A stretch of 64,000 nt of DNA, from positions 62,001 through 126,000 of the forward strand of contig QORU01000009.1 in assembly GCA_003574785.1 (NCBI GenBank), in the 5' to 3' direction. The stretch comes from Taklimakanibacter deserti. GTDB taxonomy: Bacteria; Pseudomonadota; Alphaproteobacteria; Rhizobiales; Aestuariivirgaceae. The notes beneath the pieces are model-generated. The model saw only the letters and a program-made list of their open reading frames with translations, had not been told where the DNA came from and did not search any database. This document shows, one piece after another, positions 52,792-61,874 of this stretch; within the stretch, counting starts at the first letter, position 1, and each line of letters opens with the position of its first letter. A program made the translations under genes and the position numbers.

Positions 52792-54339
52792 ATGAGGGCG
52801 TTGAGCGAGCCCATTCTCGAAATGCGCGGCATCACCAAGACGTTCCCGGGCGTGAATGCGCTGACGGACGTCAATCTCGCGATTCTGCCGGCCGAGATCC
52901 ATGCCGTGGTCGGGGAAAACGGCGCCGGCAAATCGACGCTGATGAAGGTGCTGTCGGGTGTCTATCCGCATGGCACCTATGACGGCGAGATCATGTTCGA
53001 GGGCGCGAGCCGGAAATTCACCACCATCTCCGACAGCGAGACCGCCGGGATCATCATCATCCATCAGGAGCTGGCGCTGGTTCCTTTGCTCTCCATCGCC
53101 GAGAACATCTTCCTCGGCCATGAGACGGCGAAAAGGGGCGTCATCGACTGGTTCGAGGCCCTCCGCCGCGCCGCCGAGCTCCTCAAGAAGGTCGGCCTCA
53201 AGGAACATCCCAACACGCTCATCACCGATCTCGGCACCGGCAAGCAGCAGCTGGTCGAGATCGCCAAGGCGCTCAACAAGAAGGTGAAGCTCCTCATCCT
53301 CGACGAGCCGACCTCGAGCCTGAACGAGACCGATTCGAACAAGCTCTTGGCACTGCTGCAGGAGCTGAAAGCGCATGGCATCTCCTCGATCCTCATCACC
53401 CACAAGCTCAACGAGGTGATGAAGGTCGCCGACCGCATCACCATCCTGCGCGACGGCAGGACGGTCGACACGCTCGACACGTCGACCGCGAAAGTCAGCG
53501 AGGACCGCATCATCAAGGCCATGGTCGGGCGCGAGCTGACCGACCGCTATCCTCAGCGCATGGCCAAGATCGGCGAGACCATCCTCGAGGTGAAGGACTG
53601 GAACGTCTTCCATCCGCTGCATGCCGACCGCCATCTGATCCGCAATGTGAGCTTCAGCGTGCGCAAGGGCGAGGTGGTGGGCATTGCCGGGCTCATGGGG
53701 GCGGGGCGGACGGAGTTCGCCATGTCGCTCTTCGGCCGCGCCTATGGCCAGAAGATCTCGGGCGAGGTCACGATCCACGGCAAGAAGGCCGACGTCTCGA
53801 CCATCCCCAAGGCCATGGCGGCGGGGCTCGCTTATGTGACCGAGGACCGCAAGACCTATGGCCTCGTCCTCATCGACCATATCAAGCACAATGTGACGCT
53901 CGCCAATCTCGACGGCGTTGCCTCGCGCGGCGTGATCGATGACCTCAAGGAGCTCAAGGTCGCCAACAAATACCGCAAGGACCTGGCGATCCGCTGCTCG
54001 GGCGTCTATCAGACGACGGTCAATCTCTCGGGCGGCAACCAGCAGAAGGTCGTGCTGTCGAAATGGCTGTTCTCGGGGCCCGACGTCCTCATCCTCGACG
54101 AGCCGACGCGTGGCATCGACGTTGGCGCCAAATACGAGATCTATGCCATCATCAACGCGCTCGCCGAGCAGGGGAAGGCCGTCGTCGTGATCTCCTCCGA
54201 GATGCCGGAGCTTCTCGGCATCTCGGACCGCATCTATGTGATGAATGAGGGTCGCTTCGTCGCCGAGATGCCGACCAAAGAGGCCTCGCAGGAGAAGATC
54301 ATGCGCGCCATCATGAATTCATGGGAAAAGCCGAGATGA
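52792..54339 (+). CDS. gguA: Sugar ABC transporter ATP-binding protein GguA
   Basis: A 515-residue ATPase with two nucleotide-binding domains, as in monosaccharide importers. The first has [35 protein letters not shown] and [13 protein letters not shown]; the second has [35 protein letters not shown] and [16 protein letters not shown] 52792 sits directly against GGGGAG, so TTG at 52801 (giving [16 protein letters not shown]) is an alternative with better spacing and closer to family length. It is translationally coupled to gguB. Confidence 0.93.
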   Translation: MRALSEPILEMRGITKTFPGVNALTDVNLAILPAEIHAVVGENGAGKSTLMKVLSGVYPHGTYDGEIMFEGASRKFTTISDSETAGIIIIHQELALVPLLSIAENIFLGHETAKRGVIDWFEALRRAAELLKKVGLKEHPNTLITDLGTGKQQLVEIAKALNKKVKLLILDEPTSSLNETDSNKLLALLQELKAHGISSILITHKLNEVMKVADRITILRDGRTVDTLDTSTAKVSEDRIIKAMVGRELTDRYPQRMAKIGETILEVKDWNVFHPLHADRHLIRNVSFSVRKGEVVGIAGLMGAGRTEFAMSLFGRAYGQKISGEVTIHGKKADVSTIPKAMAAGLAYVTEDRKTYGLVLIDHIKHNVTLANLDGVASRGVIDDLKELKVANKYRKDLAIRCSGVYQTTVNLSGGNQQKVVLSKWLFSGPDVLILDEPTRGIDVGAKYEIYAIINALAEQGKAVVVISSEMPELLGISDRIYVMNEGRFVAEMPTKEASQEKIMRAIMNSWEKPR

Positions 54340-55529
54340 GCGAAATAACCGCACAGAGCGAAGCGAAGCCCGACATACTGCGGTTCGTCAAGGCTCACAT
54401 CCGCGATTATGCGCTCCTCCTGTCGCTGCTCGCGATCATGATCTTCTTCCAGTTCACCACCAACGGCACGCTGTTCATGCCGGTGAACATGACCAACATC
54501 ATCCTGCAGAACAGCTATATCGTGATCATGGCGCTCGGCATGCTGCTCATCATCGTGGCGGGCCATATCGACCTCTCGGTCGGATCGGTGTCGGGCTTCA
54601 TCGGCGCGGTGGCGGCGGTGATGATGGTGAGCTGGAAGCTCGATCCGTTCCTGTCGGTCATCGCGTGCCTGTTGCTGGGCGCCGCGATCGGCGGCCTGCA
54701 GGGCTTCTTCGTCGCCTATCACAAGATACCGGCCTTCATCGTGACCCTCGCCGGCATGCTCATCTTCAAGGGCCTGGCGCTGACCGTGCTCGGCGGCGCC
54801 TCGGTCGGACCGTTCCCGCGCGAATTCCAGCTCCTGAGCTCAGGCTTCATTCCCGACCTGTTCAGCGTCGGCCTGTTCAACGTGACGGCCATGGTGATCG
54901 GCACGCTGGTGACGGCGGTCATCATCTATTTCAACTATCGCAAGAGGCTGAACCAGCAGGCGCATGGGCTCGCCGAGGAGCCGGACATCATCTTCTACGG
55001 CCGCAACCTTCTGATCGCCATCGCCTTCCTGGGTTTCTCCTTCCTGATGGCGCGCTACAAGGGGTTGCCCAATGTGCTGATCGTCATGTTCGCGCTGATC
55101 GCGCTCTTCGTCTTCCTGACGACCAACACGACGATGGGCCGGCGCATCTACGCCATGGGCGGCAATGAGAAGGCGACGAAGCTCTCCGGCATCGACACCG
55201 AGAAGCTGACTTTTCTCATCTTCGTCATCATGGGGGCGCTGGCCGCCCTGGCGGGCCTCATCTTCGCCGCAAGGCTCAATGTGGCGACGCCCAAAGCAGG
55301 TCTCGGCTTCGAGCTCGACGTCATCGCCGCCTGCTTCATCGGCGGGGCTGCGACGACGGGTGGCGTCGGCAAGGTGATCGGTGCGGTGATCGGCGCCTTC
55401 ATCATGGGCGTCATGAACAACGGCATGTCGATCATGGGCATCGGCATCGACTGGCAGCAGGTGATCAAGGGCGCGGTGCTGATGCTCGCGGTGTTCCTCG
55501 ACGTCTATTACAAGAACAAGGCGCGGTAG
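54336..55529 (+). CDS. gguB: Sugar ABC transporter permease GguB
   Basis: A 397-residue permease with about ten membrane helices of the RbsC/XylH family. [19 protein letters not shown] and ANTT-like [19 protein letters not shown] segments are typical, and the C-terminal INWQQ-like [24 protein letters not shown] is the usual end. The ATG overlaps the gguA stop (ATGA). The ChvE-GguA-GguB set imports aldoses and is widely conserved in Rhizobiales. Confidence 0.92.
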   Translation: MSEITAQSEAKPDILRFVKAHIRDYALLLSLLAIMIFFQFTTNGTLFMPVNMTNIILQNSYIVIMALGMLLIIVAGHIDLSVGSVSGFIGAVAAVMMVSWKLDPFLSVIACLLLGAAIGGLQGFFVAYHKIPAFIVTLAGMLIFKGLALTVLGGASVGPFPREFQLLSSGFIPDLFSVGLFNVTAMVIGTLVTAVIIYFNYRKRLNQQAHGLAEEPDIIFYGRNLLIAIAFLGFSFLMARYKGLPNVLIVMFALIALFVFLTTNTTMGRRIYAMGGNEKATKLSGIDTEKLTFLIFVIMGALAALAGLIFAARLNVATPKAGLGFELDVIAACFIGGAATTGGVGKVIGAVIGAFIMGVMNNGMSIMGIGIDWQQVIKGAVLMLAVFLDVYYKNKAR

Positions 55530-55975
55530 ATCCGGCACATCGATAGGGAACGATTCCCGGCCCTTGCCGGTTCAACCGACGTTGTCGGATGCCTGGATAC
55601 AGGGATTTTCAGGGAATTTTCGCGAAAAAATTTCGACCCCAGCAATATCAGTCATTTAGCTTTGCCGGTCGAGTGGAAGCAGGGAATTTTGTCGGTGGGA
55701 TGCCGGGACTTTGGCGTCTTATAATATTTCCTAGACCTCGCATCTGAAATCTCATGCGGAACAGCGCTTCGGGCACTGCGTTCCATTACGTCGGCGCCGG
55801 GCCGTATTTGCGAATACGCTTCTCAAGACTGGTATTTCCCAAATCGCACGGTCTGGCCCGCGATTGCAAGAGGGATGCACTGGCAGTCCTCGGAGCACTT
55901 TACATCGAGCCCCATCGCCGGCCTGATGATATGGCAATGCCAATGATGCAGGCTTGGGCAAAAGGGAATGTAGCC
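55530..55975. other. Gene-free stretch with CAGGGAATTTT motifs
   Basis: No gene found in these 446 bp. It is AT-richer in the middle and holds repeated pieces, such as CAGGGATTTTCAGGGAATTTT-like sequence near 55.6 kb and CAGGGAATTTTG at about 55680, and GGATACAGGGA, which is complementary to the short direct repeat at 36.4 kb. An open frame continuous with the downstream molybdoenzyme starts at 55754 but has no recognisable content. It may be a decayed mobile-element flank. Confidence 0.45.
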
Positions 55976-56977
55976 ATGAGCCGTGCGCCACTTGATCCAT
56001 CGGAACCCGTTCTTCGCCATCCGCTTCAGCCTCATCAGCTCACTGAGCGGCTGACGCGGGTGGAGGATGTGATCGTGCTCTGCCATTTCGGCGTGCCCCG
56101 ACTTGATCCCGCGAGCTGGTCGCTTACGATCGACGGACTGGTGCGCCGGCCCCTGCGCCTCTCGCTGAGCGATCTTATGAAGCGGCCGCGCGTGGAGCTC
56201 AACGCCGTTCACGAGTGCTGCGGCAGTCCGTTCAAGCCGGAGGTTCCAACTCGCCGCGTCTGCAACATTTCCTGGTCGGGGGTGCGGCTGTCGGAACTGC
56301 TCGCGGATTGCGAGCCGGACCCCACGGCACGCTTTCTATGGTCCACCGGCGCCGATTACGGTGTTTTCGGCGGCATTGCCTGCGACGCCTTCGTCAAGGA
56401 CCTCCCGATCGAGCGGGCGAAGGCTGATGTGATTATTGCCGATCAGATGAACGGGGCGCCACTTCGGCCCGAGAACGGCTTTCCGGCACGGCTCGTCGTG
56501 CCTGGGTACTATGGGACCAACAGCGTCAAGTGGCTCGAGCGGTTGACGGTCGCTGATGCGCGTGCACCGGGTCCGTTCACCACCCGGTGGTACAATGATG
56601 CGATCCGCGCCGCGTCAGGCGAACCGACCGGCGCCACGCGCCCGGTCTGGTCGATCGCACCTGGCTCAGTCATCGTCGCGCCATCGCCTGACGAAGCCCT
56701 GAATGCCGGAGAGCCGGTCGAAATTTGGGGCTGGGCATGGGCGGACGGCGGCGTCGCCGCTGTCGACGTCAGCACCGACGGCGGGTCGAATTGGATGCGA
56801 GCCAATGTCGAGCCGCCCCTATCGCGGTCATGGCAACGTTTTTCCGTCACCTGGCGAGTGGAGCAGCGCGGCAATCGGCATGAATTATGCGCTCGGGCAC
56901 ATTCCGCAGCCGGGGCCAGCCAGCCGCTCAAGGGCGCACGCAATGAAATTCATCGCGTGCCCATCACGATCACTTAG
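55976..56977 (+). CDS. Sulfite oxidase-like molybdopterin oxidoreductase
   Basis: A 333-residue protein with the oxidoreductase molybdopterin domain followed by a Mo-co dimerisation domain, as in sulfite oxidases without heme. The active-site Cys is in NAVHECCGSP (Cys81 or Cys82), followed by WSGVRLSELLADCEP. The C-terminal part has WAWADGGVAAVDVSTDGG-type dimerisation features. No signal peptide is present at the chosen ATG, although many relatives are exported through Tat, so it may be cytoplasmic or the start may differ. The substrate could be sulfite or another small oxoanion. Confidence 0.82.
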   Translation: MSRAPLDPSEPVLRHPLQPHQLTERLTRVEDVIVLCHFGVPRLDPASWSLTIDGLVRRPLRLSLSDLMKRPRVELNAVHECCGSPFKPEVPTRRVCNISWSGVRLSELLADCEPDPTARFLWSTGADYGVFGGIACDAFVKDLPIERAKADVIIADQMNGAPLRPENGFPARLVVPGYYGTNSVKWLERLTVADARAPGPFTTRWYNDAIRAASGEPTGATRPVWSIAPGSVIVAPSPDEALNAGEPVEIWGWAWADGGVAAVDVSTDGGSNWMRANVEPPLSRSWQRFSVTWRVEQRGNRHELCARAHSAAGASQPLKGARNEIHRVPITIT

Positions 56978-56988
56978 CGCGAGATCGT

Positions 56989-57744
56989 TCATTCGCGATC
57001 TGAACCGGAGAAGACGTTGCTGTGGCTGCGATACCAGTCGGCTGCGTCGCTTATGTCCTTGACGATGGCCGCGGCCGCGCGTTTCGCATCGCGCCGTCCG
57101 AGCGCGTCGATGACGAGCTGGTGGGTGTCCGGCGCGCGGTCGAATACCGCATAGCCTTCGGCCATCCGCCACGGCGTCTTGAGCAAGGGACCGATCCTCA
57201 GCCAAAGCGATTCGATATAGGCAATGAGCAGCTCTGATTGCGATGCCCGGTAGAGGGTGAAGTGGAATGACTTGTTGGCCTCGAGCGCCCGTGCCGCATC
57301 CTCTTCCCGCAACGCGCCCATCATCGCTTCGTTCTGCTCGCGCAAAGCCGCGATCAGGTCGCCCGTCACGCGCAGCGCCGCTTCTTCGGTGGCGAGCGCT
57401 TCCAGGCGAAGACGGATTTCGGTCAGCTTGTCAAAGGCATCCCTGGTGATCAGAGGCACCTGCACGGTCCGGTTGGGAAGCATTTCGAGGGCGCGCTCGG
57501 CGACGAGCCTCTGCAAGGCATCGCGCACCGGCATGATGCTGGTGCCCATCTCGATCGCCAGCTGCCGGATCACCAGCACGTCCCCGGGCGTGAACTGTCC
57601 GCCGATCAGCGCGTCCTTCAGCTCCTCATAGGCTTGATCCTGCAAAGTGGTCTTGCTCAGACGCTGCAATTTTTGGCGGCTCGGTTTGGCGTCGCCACGC
57701 ACCGGTTGAATCACGCCCGTCGCTCCTGTCTCCCGACTTGGCAT
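56989..57744 (-). CDS. GntR family transcriptional regulator (FCD domain)
   Basis: A 251-residue regulator. The winged helix has LQDQAYEELKDALIGGQF and the recognition region PGDVLVIRQLAIEMGTSIMPVRDALQRL in pieces; the FCD ligand domain follows with LTEIRLRLEALATEEAALR and the HFTLYRASQSELL histidine. It lies divergently from the dehydrogenase/BKACE/HyuAB operon and convergent with the sulfite-oxidase-like gene, so it is the probable regulator of that operon, responding to an acidic pathway compound. The start at 57744 leaves 147 bp to the divergent gene. Confidence 0.88.
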   Translation of the reverse strand: MPSRETGATGVIQPVRGDAKPSRQKLQRLSKTTLQDQAYEELKDALIGGQFTPGDVLVIRQLAIEMGTSIMPVRDALQRLVAERALEMLPNRTVQVPLITRDAFDKLTEIRLRLEALATEEAALRVTGDLIAALREQNEAMMGALREEDAARALEANKSFHFTLYRASQSELLIAYIESLWLRIGPLLKTPWRMAEGYAVFDRAPDTHQLVIDALGRRDAKRAAAAIVKDISDAADWYRSHSNVFSGSDRE

Positions 57745-57801
57745 TGCACTGATGCGCGGCGCGCAGCAATAGCCAATCAGAAATTGTTTGTATGATATCT
57801 G

Positions 57802-57811
57802 TTATAACAAA
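57802..57811. promoter_or_regulatory. Candidate GntR operator
   Basis: TGTTATAACA is a perfect 10-bp palindrome in the divergent interval between the GntR gene and the dehydrogenase gene. An outer pair, TTTGT and ACAAA, flanks it at 15 bases spacing, all within AT-rich DNA. It fits the style of FCD-type GntR sites. Confidence 0.45.
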
Positions 57812-57891
57812 TATTGACATGGCTTTCCATCCTGCGTAGCTTCCCGACCCAAGAAATGCGGGCCGCAAAAGCCGCGAAGGGATGGAGACCG

Positions 57892-58809
57892 ATGACCGCA
57901 GGAAGCGCTGCCATCGTTGGCACGGGATTGATCGGACGCAGCTGGGCGCTGGTCTTCGCGCGTGCCGGCTGGTCGGTAAAACTGTTCGATCCGTCGCCTG
58001 AGGCCGCGGACAATGCGGCCAAATGGATCGACGCCGCTCTTGCCGACGACGTCCCGGACGCCGATCGGCGCAGCGCCGTCCGCCGCCGCATCGGCATCAG
58101 CCCCACCCTCGCGGATGCCGTCGCCGGCGCAACGCATGTGCAGGAGAACACCACCGAGGCGCTCGAGCTGAAGCGCACGGTGCTGGCGGACATCGACCGG
58201 CTCGCCGCCCCTGAGACGATCATCGCCTCATCCACCTCCGCTCTCTTGCCATCGGCTTTTTCCGAATCCCTTCCCGGTCGCGCCCGCGTCCTCGTGGCCC
58301 ATCCGGTGAATCCGCCGCACCTCGTTCCGCTCGTCGAAATGCTGGGCGCGCCGTGGACGTCGGCGGAGGCGATCGCGCGCGCCACGGACACCATGACCGC
58401 CATCGGCCAGTCGCCGATCCGGATCCACCGGGAGATCGACGGCTTCGTCCTCAACCGCCTCCAGGCGGCACTGGTCAACGAGGCGATGGCCTTGGTCGAT
58501 GCCAAGGTCGCATCGCCGGCGGACATCGACAAATGCCTGACCGACGGGCTCGCCTTGCGCTGGGCCTTCATCGGTCCTTTCGAGACCATGGATCTGAACG
58601 CCGATGGCGGCTTCGCCGATTATGCCCGCAAATATCGCAGCCTCTTCGAAATCATGGGGCGGACGCTCGGATCATCGCGGCCGTGGAGCGAAGCGGCCAT
58701 GTCCGTCGTGAGCGACGACCGCCGGCAGAGATTGCCGCTCGATGCGATCGCCGAGCGCCAGCGCTGGCGCGACAGCCAAGTCCGGTCGCTGCGCAAATTG
58801 AAGACATGA
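57892..58809 (+). CDS. 3-hydroxyacyl-CoA dehydrogenase family protein (carnitine/L-gulonate dehydrogenase type)
   Basis: A 305-residue NAD-dependent enzyme. The Rossmann motif is AAIVGTGLIGRSWALVFARAG (split at about residues 7-27); the catalytic His is in LVAHPVNPPHLVPLVE and the Asn in GFVLNRLQAALVNEA. Short single-domain members of this superfamily oxidise beta-hydroxy acids such as L-carnitine, L-gulonate or 3-hydroxybutyrate, not only CoA esters. Here the product would be a beta-keto acid, exactly what the next enzyme cleaves. A GGAG box precedes the ATG. It is the first gene of the operon. Confidence 0.87.
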   Translation: MTAGSAAIVGTGLIGRSWALVFARAGWSVKLFDPSPEAADNAAKWIDAALADDVPDADRRSAVRRRIGISPTLADAVAGATHVQENTTEALELKRTVLADIDRLAAPETIIASSTSALLPSAFSESLPGRARVLVAHPVNPPHLVPLVEMLGAPWTSAEAIARATDTMTAIGQSPIRIHREIDGFVLNRLQAALVNEAMALVDAKVASPADIDKCLTDGLALRWAFIGPFETMDLNADGGFADYARKYRSLFEIMGRTLGSSRPWSEAAMSVVSDDRRQRLPLDAIAERQRWRDSQVRSLRKLKT

Positions 58810-58832
58810 GAAGGCTCAAAGGAACATCGGAC

Positions 58833-59768
58833 ATGAAGAAGCCCCGGAAAGTCATCATCACCTGCGCCGTGACCGGCTCGATCCACACGCCGACGATGAC
58901 GCCCTATCTGCCGGTCACGCCCGATCAGGTCGCGGCCGAAGCCGTCGCCGCGGCGGAAGCCGGCGCGGCGATCCTCCACCTCCATGCGCGCAATCCCGAA
59001 GACGGCCGGCCGACGCCCGATCCCGACGTATTCATGCGCTTCCTCCCCCAGATCAAGCAGCAGAGCGATGCCGTCATCAACATCACCACCGGCGGTGGGC
59101 ACAATATGACGCTCAAGGACCGGCTGGCCGCGCCGCTGAAGACCAAGCCCGAAATGTGCTCGCTCAATATGGGATCGATGAATTTCGGCCTGTTTCCCAT
59201 CCTCGGCAAATACAAGGAATGGCAGCACGACTGGGAGCCCGCCTATCTCGAGAATTCCCGCGACTTCATCTTCCGCAACACCTTCAAGGATATCGAGTTC
59301 ATTCTCAAGGAGCTCGGCGAGGGCTGCGGCACCCGCTTCGAGTTCGAATGCTATGACGTAGGACATCTCTACACACTGGCGCATTTCCTCGAGCGCGGCC
59401 TGGTCAAGCCGCCGCTCTTCGTCCAGACGATCTTCGGCATTCTCGGGGGCATCGGCGCCGATATCGAGAACCTGGTCCATATGCGAAGGATCGCCGACAA
59501 GCTCTTCGGCAGCGACTACGAGTGGTCGATCCTCGCCGCCGGCCGTCACCAGATGAACTTCGTCACCACCGGCGCGATCATGGGCGGCCATACGCGCGTC
59601 GGCCTCGAAGACAGCCTCTATATCGGCAAGGGACAGCTCGCCAAGAGCAATGCCGAGCAGGTCGCCAAGATCAGGCGCATCCTGCACGACCAGTCCCTCG
59701 AAGTCGCATCCCCCGCCGAGGCGCGCGCCATGCTCGCGCTCAAGGGCGGTGACCGCGTCGAATTCTGA
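58833..59768 (+). CDS. Beta-keto acid cleavage enzyme (BKACE, DUF849)
   Basis: A 311-residue TIM-barrel enzyme. The metal motif ILHLHARNPEDGRPTPD has His49 and His51; the conserved Glu region is RFEFECYDVGHL; TCAVTGSIHTPTM at the N-terminus is the family start. BKACEs condense a beta-keto acid with acetyl-CoA to give acetoacetate and a new CoA ester; Kce, from lysine fermentation, is the founding member. The MFGLFP-like region (SMNFGLFPILGKYKEW) and the long acidic loop mark a subgroup whose substrate is not known to me. It is 23 bp after the dehydrogenase gene. Confidence 0.9.
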   Translation: MKKPRKVIITCAVTGSIHTPTMTPYLPVTPDQVAAEAVAAAEAGAAILHLHARNPEDGRPTPDPDVFMRFLPQIKQQSDAVINITTGGGHNMTLKDRLAAPLKTKPEMCSLNMGSMNFGLFPILGKYKEWQHDWEPAYLENSRDFIFRNTFKDIEFILKELGEGCGTRFEFECYDVGHLYTLAHFLERGLVKPPLFVQTIFGILGGIGADIENLVHMRRIADKLFGSDYEWSILAAGRHQMNFVTTGAIMGGHTRVGLEDSLYIGKGQLAKSNAEQVAKIRRILHDQSLEVASPAEARAMLALKGGDRVEF

Positions 59769-59784
59769 GAAAGGACCTCATCGC

Positions 59785-61860
59785 ATGCGTTTTGCTTGTG
59801 ACACCGGCGGCACCTTCACCGATCTGATCGTCGAGGACGAAGCTGGCGCCCTGCATATGTTCAAGGCTCCGACGACGCCCGAGAATCCGATCACGGGTGT
59901 CCTCGATTCCGTGCAGGTCGCCGCCAATGCCATGGGCATCACACGCCATGACCTGCTGGCAAAGGGCAAGATCTTCATCCATGGCACGACCCGCGCCATC
60001 AACGCCATCGTCACCGGAACGACGGCGCGCACGGCGCTCCTGACCACCAAGGGCAATCCCGACGTGCTGGTGTTCCGCGAGGGCGGCCGGATCGAGCCTT
60101 TCAACTTCAAGGTTCCATACCCTGAGCCTTACATTCCCCGGCATCTGACATTCGAGATCGAAGAGCGCGTGGGCACGACCGGCGAGATCGTGACAGCTCT
60201 CGATGAAGGCTCGGTGCGGGACGCGATCCAGCGCCTGAAGGCGGAAGGCGTCGAGGCCGTCGCCGTGAGCTTCCTGTGGTCGATCGCCAATCCCGCGCAT
60301 GAGCTGCGCGTCGGCGAGATGCTGGCGGAGTTGCTGCCGGGAATCCCGGTGACGCTGTCCCACCAGATCAACCCGATCATCCGGGAATACCGGCGGACGT
60401 CCTCGGCCGCGATCGATGCATCGCTCAAGCCGCTGATGGGATCCTATATGCGCAATCTCGCCCAGAGCCTGAAGGAGGCGGGCTTTCCCGGCCGCGTGCT
60501 GGTCGTCACCTCGCAGGGCGGCGTGATGGATGCGGAGGAAATCGCGCTCGCGCCGATACATTCGATCAATTCCGGCCCCGCCATGGCCCCGGTCGCGGGC
60601 CGATACTATGCCGGCATGGATGCCGACATGCAGACCGCGATCGTGGCGGATACCGGCGGCACGACCTATGACGTATCCCTCATCCGCGGCGGCCGCATTC
60701 CCTGGTCGCGGGAAACCTGGATCGGCCAGCCCTTCCGCGGCCATATGACGGGTTTCCCCTCGGTCGACGTGAAGTCGGTCGGCGCCGGCGGCGGCTCGAT
60801 CGCATCGGTCGATGCCGGGGGCATGCTGCGCGTCGGCCCCAAGAGCGCCGGCGCCGTGCCGGGTCCCGTCTGCTATGGCCGCGGCGGCACCGAGCCGACG
60901 GTCACCGATGCGGCACTCGCCCTTGGATATCTCGACCCTGAGAATTTCCTCGGCGGCGCCATGGCGCTCGACCTCGAGGCGGCAAGGGCCGCGATCGAGT
61001 CGCGTGTCGCGAAGCCGCTTTCGCTCTCGATCGAAGAGGCAGCCGCCGCGATCATGGACGTGGTGACCCAGAACATGGTGAACGCCATCGACGACCTGAC
61101 GGTGAAACAGGGCATCGATCCGTCCAAGGCCGTGCTGATCGGCGGCGGCGGTGCCGCGGGCTTCAACACCACCTTGATTGGAAAGCGGTTGAACTGCCCG
61201 ACGGCCATCATCCCCGAAACGGGGGCGGCGCTGAGCGCCGCCGGTGCGCTGATCAGCGATCTGTCGCGCCACTTCAACATCACCAAGCATATCAGCACCG
61301 ACAAGTTCTCCTTCCCTCTGGCGAACCAGGTCCTGGCCGAGCTCAAGGCCAAGTGCGACGCCTTCGTCGCCGCGGCCGGCGAAGAGGTGATCGGGCACAG
61401 CGTCGAATACAGCATCGAAGGCCACTATCCGAGCCAGGTCTGGGATATCGAGGCGCCGCTCCACTCAGCGAAGCTCGCGGGCGAGAAAGACCTCAAGAAG
61501 GTGATCGACAGCTTCCATGCCGCGCATGAGGAGCTCTTCGCCTTTGCCGATCGCGGCGCCCATATCGAGGTCGTCGGCTGGCAGGCCCATGTGCGCTGCC
61601 AGCTGCGCGACCGCGGAACCGGACGCGTTTCGAAGGAGCTCGCCGCCGCGAACGGCCGGACCCTGCGCAAATGCTATTTCCCCGGACATGGCCATGTCGA
61701 GGCGCCGGTCAGCGTGCTCGATCGGCTCGACGCGGGATGGCGCGCCAAGGGGCCGGCCATCGTCGAGTCCTCGCTGACCACCGTCGTCGTCAATCCGGGC
61801 GTCGAAGTCGTCAAGACGGCCTCTGGGTCGCTGATCATGAATCTTGCGGAAATGAATTAG
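59785..61860 (+). CDS. hyuA: Hydantoinase/5-oxoprolinase subunit A (HyuA-like)
   Basis: A 691-residue protein. It starts with the actin-like phosphate loop ACDTGGTFTDLIVED, has HGTTRAINAIVTGTTART, VTSQGGVMD, ADTGGTTYDVSLIRGG (second ATP-binding loop) and ends in GPAIVESSLTTVVVNPG. HyuA/HyuB complexes use ATP to open cyclic amides such as hydantoins or 5-oxoproline; acetone carboxylase is a relative. The genes around it suggest a compound with a lactam or hydantoin ring and a beta-hydroxy acid part. It is 16 bp after the BKACE gene and 14 bp before hyuB. Confidence 0.9.
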   Translation: MRFACDTGGTFTDLIVEDEAGALHMFKAPTTPENPITGVLDSVQVAANAMGITRHDLLAKGKIFIHGTTRAINAIVTGTTARTALLTTKGNPDVLVFREGGRIEPFNFKVPYPEPYIPRHLTFEIEERVGTTGEIVTALDEGSVRDAIQRLKAEGVEAVAVSFLWSIANPAHELRVGEMLAELLPGIPVTLSHQINPIIREYRRTSSAAIDASLKPLMGSYMRNLAQSLKEAGFPGRVLVVTSQGGVMDAEEIALAPIHSINSGPAMAPVAGRYYAGMDADMQTAIVADTGGTTYDVSLIRGGRIPWSRETWIGQPFRGHMTGFPSVDVKSVGAGGGSIASVDAGGMLRVGPKSAGAVPGPVCYGRGGTEPTVTDAALALGYLDPENFLGGAMALDLEAARAAIESRVAKPLSLSIEEAAAAIMDVVTQNMVNAIDDLTVKQGIDPSKAVLIGGGGAAGFNTTLIGKRLNCPTAIIPETGAALSAAGALISDLSRHFNITKHISTDKFSFPLANQVLAELKAKCDAFVAAAGEEVIGHSVEYSIEGHYPSQVWDIEAPLHSAKLAGEKDLKKVIDSFHAAHEELFAFADRGAHIEVVGWQAHVRCQLRDRGTGRVSKELAAANGRTLRKCYFPGHGHVEAPVSVLDRLDAGWRAKGPAIVESSLTTVVVNPGVEVVKTASGSLIMNLAEMN

Positions 61861-61874
61861 GGCGGGAGAGCTCC

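Noticed and set aside
55754..55975. N-terminal extension of the sulfite-oxidase-like protein
   Set aside because: The added residues resemble neither a signal peptide nor the family; the ATG at 55976 has GGGA at good distance.
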